A stretch of DNA of 64,000 bases from Rhodospirillaceae bacterium bin65 (GTDB lineage: Bacteria; Pseudomonadota; Alphaproteobacteria; Bin65): NCBI GenBank assembly GCA_002238725.1, contig MPMX01000003.1:62001-126000 (forward strand), written 5' to 3'. Numbering within the stretch: the first letter of the stretch is position 1; every line of letters starts with the position of its first letter. This document shows positions 60,407-64,000 of this stretch, piece by piece. Both the position numbers and the translations under genes were made by a program. The notes under the pieces were generated by a model, which was not told where the DNA came from, made no database searches, and saw nothing but the letters and a program-made list of their open reading frames with translations.

Positions 60407-63202
60407 ATGCCTGCGCCGAACCTCTATCTGATCGACGGCTCGGCCTATATCTTCCGGGCGTTCCACGCCATTCCGGCCGATTCATTCAAGCGCTCCGACG
60501 GCGTCCACACCAACGCCGTCAACGGCTTCTGCAACATGATCGTGAAGCTGATCGAGCAGGTGCGCTCAGATGGGCATGAGGATTACCTTGCGGTGATCTT
60601 CGACGCGTCGTCGAAGACCTTCCGCAACGATTTGTACCCGGAATACAAGGCAAACCGCGACGAGCCGCCGGAGGAGTTGCGCCCGCAGTTCGCCCTGGTG
60701 CGCGACGCGACCCGCGCCTTCAACCTGCCCTGCATCGAGCTGGAAGGCTACGAGGCCGACGACCTGATCGCCACCTTCGCAAGAAAGGCGACGGCCAAGG
60801 GCTTCCAGACGGTCATCGTCTCGTCCGACAAGGATCTGATGCAGCTGGTGAACGACACGGTCACCATGTTCGATCCGATGAAGGACAAGCGGATCGCCGC
60901 CCCGGAGGTGGTCGAGAAATTCGGCGTGGCGCCGGACAAGGTGGTCGATGTCCAGTCGCTGATGGGCGACAGCACCGACAACGTACCCGGCGTGCCCGGC
61001 ATCGGCCAGAAGACCGCGGCGCAGTTGATCGGCGAATACGGCGATCTGGACACGCTGCTGGCCCGGGCGTCGGAGATCAAACAGAACAAGCGGCGGGAGA
61101 ACCTGATCGAATTCGCCGACCAGGCCCGCCTGTCGCGCGACCTGGTCGTGCTGAAGGACGATGTCCCGACCGATGCCGCGATCGAGGATTTCCGGCTGGA
61201 ACCGCCGGAGCCGGAAACCCTGCTCGGCTTCCTGCGCGAGCAGGAGTTCCGCACCATCACCCGCCGGCTCGAGGCCGGTTTCGTCGAAGCCGGCCTGATC
61301 GAGGCGCAACCGGACGAGGCCGCCGATCCCGCGCCGGCGCCGGAGGCCGCGGTCTACGAAGCGGTGCAGGACGAGGCGCGGCTCGCCGAATGGATTGCGC
61401 TGGCGCGCGCGCGCGGCACCGTCGCCTTCGATACCGAGACGACCTCGTTGAACGAAATGCGCGCCGAGCTGGTCGGCTTCTCGCTGGCGGTCGAGCCGGG
61501 CCGGGCCTGTTACGTCCCGCTCGCCCATGTCGCGCCGGGGTCCGAGGGCGGCGAAGCGCTGGCGCTCGACGGTGCGGCGGCGCCGGAGCAGATCCCGTTC
61601 GACCGTGCGCTCACCCTGCTGAAGGACCTGCTGGAAGACCCGGCGACCCTGAAGATCGGCCACAACATCAAGTACGACACGGTGGTGATGGCCGGCTACG
61701 GCATCGGGATCGCGCCGGTCGACGACACCATGCTGCTCAGCTATGTCTGCGACGCCGGCCGGCACAAGCACGGCATGGACGACCTCGCCTGGCTCCATTT
61801 CGAGCACAGCACGATCAAGTACAGCGACATCTGCGGCAAGGGCAAAGCGCAGATCGGCTTCGCCGAGGCAGAGCTGGACAAGGCGACCGACTATGCCGCC
61901 GAAGACGCCGACATCACCCTGCGGCTGCACCGGCTGCTCAGGCCGCGCCTGGTCGCCGAGCGGGTGACGACCGTCTACGAGACGCTGGAGCGGCCGCTGA
62001 TTCCGGTGCTGGCGCAGATGGAGCGCACCGGGATCAAGGTCGACGCCGGCCATCTCAAGCGCCTGTCGGGCGATTTCGAGCAGCGCATGGCCGGCTACGA
62101 GGCGGAGGTCTACGAGCTTGCCGGCGAACGCTTCGCCATCGGCTCGCCCAAGCAGCTCGGCGAAATCCTGTTCGACCGGATGGGCCTGGAGGGCGGCCGG
62201 AAAACCAAGACCGGCGCCTGGGGCACCGGGGCCGACGTGCTGGAAAGCCTGGCCGCCCAGGGCCACGACCTGCCGGCCCGGGTGCTGGACTGGCGGCAGC
62301 TTTCCAAGCTCAAAAGCACCTACACCGATGCGCTGGTGGCGGAGATCAACCCGAAAACCGGCCGGGTCCACACCTCCTACGCCATGGCGGTGGCCTCGAC
62401 CGGGCGGCTCTCGTCCAACGATCCGAACCTGCAGAACATTCCGGTGCGGACCGAGGAAGGCCGGCGCATCCGCGAGGCCTTCGTGCCGGACGCCGGCTAC
62501 ACGCTGGTCTCGCTCGACTATTCCCAGATCGAGCTTCGGCTGCTCGCCCATGTCGCCGACATGCCGGTGCTCAAGGACGCCTTCCGCAATGGCGTCGATA
62601 TCCACGCCATGACCGCCTCGGAGGTGTTCGGCGTGCCGGTGGACGGCATGGACCCGATGGTCCGGCGCCGCGCCAAGGCGATCAATTTCGGCATCATCTA
62701 CGGCATCTCGGCGTTCGGGCTGGCCAACCAGCTGCGCATCGACCGCGGCGAGGCCCGCGCCTTCATCGACGCCTATTTCGCGAAATTCCCCGGCATCCGC
62801 GATTACATGGAGACGACCAAGGACTTCGCCCGGCGCAACGGCCATGTCGTGACGCCGTTCGGCCGCAAAATCCACGTCTCGGGGATCAACGACCGCAGCG
62901 CCTCGCACCGCGGCTTCGCCGAGCGCCAGGCGATCAATGCCCCGCTCCAGGGTGGCGCGGCCGACATCATCAAGCGCGCCATGATCCGCGTCCCCGCCGT
63001 GCTGGAGGCCGAAGGGCTGGGCGCCCGGATGCTGCTCCAGGTCCATGACGAACTGCTGTTCGAGGTGCCGGAAGACGAGGTCGACCGCACCGTCGCCGCG
63101 CTCAAGCCGATGATGGAAGGCGCCGCCCTGCCGGCGGTCGACCTCTCCGTCCCCCTGGTTGTCGACGCCGGCGCCGCCGACAACTGGGCCGCGGCGCATT
63201 AG
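60407..63202 (+). CDS. polA: DNA polymerase I
   Basis: A 931-residue three-domain enzyme for repair and Okazaki-fragment processing. Residues 1-295 form the 5'-3' exonuclease (YLIDGSAYIFRAFHAIP, LEGYEADDLIATFA). Residues 310-520 form a 3'-5' exonuclease that looks intact: FDTETTSLNEM, IGHNIKYDTVVM and YAAEDADITLRL retain the acidic residues. Polymerase motif A reads LVSLDYSQIELRLLAHVAD, motif B RRRAKAINFGIIYGIS, motif C LQVHDELLFEV. Complete. Confidence 0.98.
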   Translation: MPAPNLYLIDGSAYIFRAFHAIPADSFKRSDGVHTNAVNGFCNMIVKLIEQVRSDGHEDYLAVIFDASSKTFRNDLYPEYKANRDEPPEELRPQFALVRDATRAFNLPCIELEGYEADDLIATFARKATAKGFQTVIVSSDKDLMQLVNDTVTMFDPMKDKRIAAPEVVEKFGVAPDKVVDVQSLMGDSTDNVPGVPGIGQKTAAQLIGEYGDLDTLLARASEIKQNKRRENLIEFADQARLSRDLVVLKDDVPTDAAIEDFRLEPPEPETLLGFLREQEFRTITRRLEAGFVEAGLIEAQPDEAADPAPAPEAAVYEAVQDEARLAEWIALARARGTVAFDTETTSLNEMRAELVGFSLAVEPGRACYVPLAHVAPGSEGGEALALDGAAAPEQIPFDRALTLLKDLLEDPATLKIGHNIKYDTVVMAGYGIGIAPVDDTMLLSYVCDAGRHKHGMDDLAWLHFEHSTIKYSDICGKGKAQIGFAEAELDKATDYAAEDADITLRLHRLLRPRLVAERVTTVYETLERPLIPVLAQMERTGIKVDAGHLKRLSGDFEQRMAGYEAEVYELAGERFAIGSPKQLGEILFDRMGLEGGRKTKTGAWGTGADVLESLAAQGHDLPARVLDWRQLSKLKSTYTDALVAEINPKTGRVHTSYAMAVASTGRLSSNDPNLQNIPVRTEEGRRIREAFVPDAGYTLVSLDYSQIELRLLAHVADMPVLKDAFRNGVDIHAMTASEVFGVPVDGMDPMVRRRAKAINFGIIYGISAFGLANQLRIDRGEARAFIDAYFAKFPGIRDYMETTKDFARRNGHVVTPFGRKIHVSGINDRSASHRGFAERQAINAPLQGGAADIIKRAMIRVPAVLEAEGLGARMLLQVHDELLFEVPEDEVDRTVAALKPMMEGAALPAVDLSVPLVVDAGAADNWAAAH

Positions 63203-63211
63203 GGCGACGGT

Positions 63212-64000
63212 TCACGCAGGACGCACGGGCACCGGCTCCCTGACAGTATTCTCCGGGCCGACTGTCGCCAGCGACCGGCTCAGTTCGGCCAGCGCCAGCG
63301 TATCGCGGGCACAGTAGGCGCGCAGGTCGGCGAATGTGCGCCGGCGCTCTTCCGGATCGTCGGTCGCCAGCGCCCCGACGTAGCGCGCGGCCGCAGTCTG
63401 CCCGTCGGCGATCGACAGGTCGGCGTAGTCCATGCCGGGAACCAGCGCGGGCAGCACGGTCTTGATCGAGAAGGACCCGCGGAACGCAGGGTGGTAATAA
63501 CTTCCGCGTATCGGCGGCAACAGATCGAACAGCCGGGTCCCGATGGCGCGCAGCGCCGCCGCCCGTTCCGGCAAGGCCGCCGCGAGGTCGCGCAGGATGC
63601 GGCCCTCGTAGCCGGAGTAGGCGCAGACGCTGCCGCTGCGGCCGAGCGCCCCGATCAGCCGGTCGGCCAGCGCCGGCCGAGGGTCGTCGCTGCCCTCGTG
63701 CAGATAATCGGCATGTTCCGGCGGCGCGCCCCGGCGTTCGGTATGCACCGAGAACAGGAAGGGGATTGCATCGTAGGGGCGCGTACCGGCGAAGCGCGGA
63801 ATCGCCGACGAGAATGTTTCGAAGTCCAGGTAGCGGACCGGCTGCCTCCGCCGGGCCAGTGCGCCCGCGATGTCGCCATGCAGCGCCGGACGGCCATCGA
63901 TGACGGTGCGCCGGACGATGCGCTGCAGCGGCGTGAGCGGGAACCGGTCGGGAATATCGCGGATCTCCCGAATTCCCCCGGCGTCGAGCCGGTCCCGTTC
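63212..64000 (-). CDS. DUF2779-family protein (C-terminal part)
   Basis: The gene runs off the window's end; its stop is at 63212-63214. The visible 262 codons contain YLDFETFSSAIPRFAGTRPYDAIPFLFSVH, typical of DUF2779, with acidic residues like those of an exonuclease-type fold, and later YSGYEGRILRDLAAALP and YADLSIADGQTAAARYVGAL. The family is thought to be a nuclease-like domain linked to a Cas4-type N-terminal region, which is outside the window. Convergent with polA, 9 bases apart. Confidence 0.8.
   Translation of the reverse strand, partial: ERDRLDAGGIREIRDIPDRFPLTPLQRIVRRTVIDGRPALHGDIAGALARRRQPVRYLDFETFSSAIPRFAGTRPYDAIPFLFSVHTERRGAPPEHADYLHEGSDDPRPALADRLIGALGRSGSVCAYSGYEGRILRDLAAALPERAAALRAIGTRLFDLLPPIRGSYYHPAFRGSFSIKTVLPALVPGMDYADLSIADGQTAAARYVGALATDDPEERRRTFADLRAYCARDTLALAELSRSLATVGPENTVREPVPVRPA

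Noticed and set aside
60566..63199. An 877-codon open frame antisense to polA
   Set aside because: It mirrors polA codon structure in GC-rich DNA, has no recognisable domain, and polA itself has all catalytic motifs. A GC-rich genome gives many such long antisense frames.

Overview
The window is GC-rich, densely packed chromosomal DNA from an alphaproteobacterium, probably Rhodospirillales-like. The main reasons are a hisE–HIT gene junction, a RegB/RegA redox two-component pair, the order ETF-ubiquinone oxidoreductase / TPR protein / ispE, enoyl-CoA hydratase next to mutM, and a CobC-type phosphatase of the alphaproteobacterial kind. No prophage, transposase, CRISPR array or rRNA was found. 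One tRNA (Arg, ACG) is present.

Layout. 0-6 kb: the end of hisE and a HIT hydrolase; regBA; a divergent two-gene ABC-2 exporter; a divergent CobS-like membrane protein followed by an alpha-ribazole-phosphatase-like gene. 6-16 kb: the most distinctive region, two minus-strand operons. One carries two MaoC-like hydratases, a thiolase-like protein, an aldehyde dehydrogenase, a PaaA-like di-iron oxygenase and its 2Fe-2S/FAD reductase. The other carries a benzoate-CoA-ligase-like enzyme, two tandem QueG/reductive-dehalogenase-like Fe-S proteins and a TetR regulator. Both operons are preceded by almost the same palindromic site, which suggests one TetR regulon for CoA-linked breakdown of an aromatic or cyclic acid. 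16-24 kb: tRNA-Arg, a lipoprotein, an A+T-rich restriction-modification island, rnhB, a Kef-type antiporter, a radical SAM protein and two small transferases. 24-30 kb: a catabolic locus (RidA-like protein and FAA-family hydrolase, divergent from a TRAP transporter plus amidohydrolase); the small TRAP subunit is frameshifted in G runs.

30-42 kb: moaB, a family 4 uracil-DNA glycosylase, ETF-QO, a TPR protein, ispE, a TauE-type exporter, two crotonases, a haloalkane dehalogenase, a thioredoxin-fold/glutaredoxin fusion, a GST and mutM. 42-50 kb: a five-gene Dpp/Opp-type ABC importer, an epoxide hydrolase and a second TauE-type protein. 50-56 kb: a second A+T-rich island, a CoA-transferase, a mazEF remnant cut by a 105-bp dispersed repeat, an acyl-CoA dehydrogenase, a HigBA toxin-antitoxin pair and a TauD-family dioxygenase. 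56-64 kb: glnS, a SulP transporter, a NIPSNAP protein, polA and the end of a DUF2779 protein.

Overall the region combines housekeeping genes with much catabolic capacity for organic acids, epoxides and possibly organohalides. Acyl-CoA oxidation would feed electrons through ETF-QO. Most functions are inferred from family resemblance read by eye; no database search was run.
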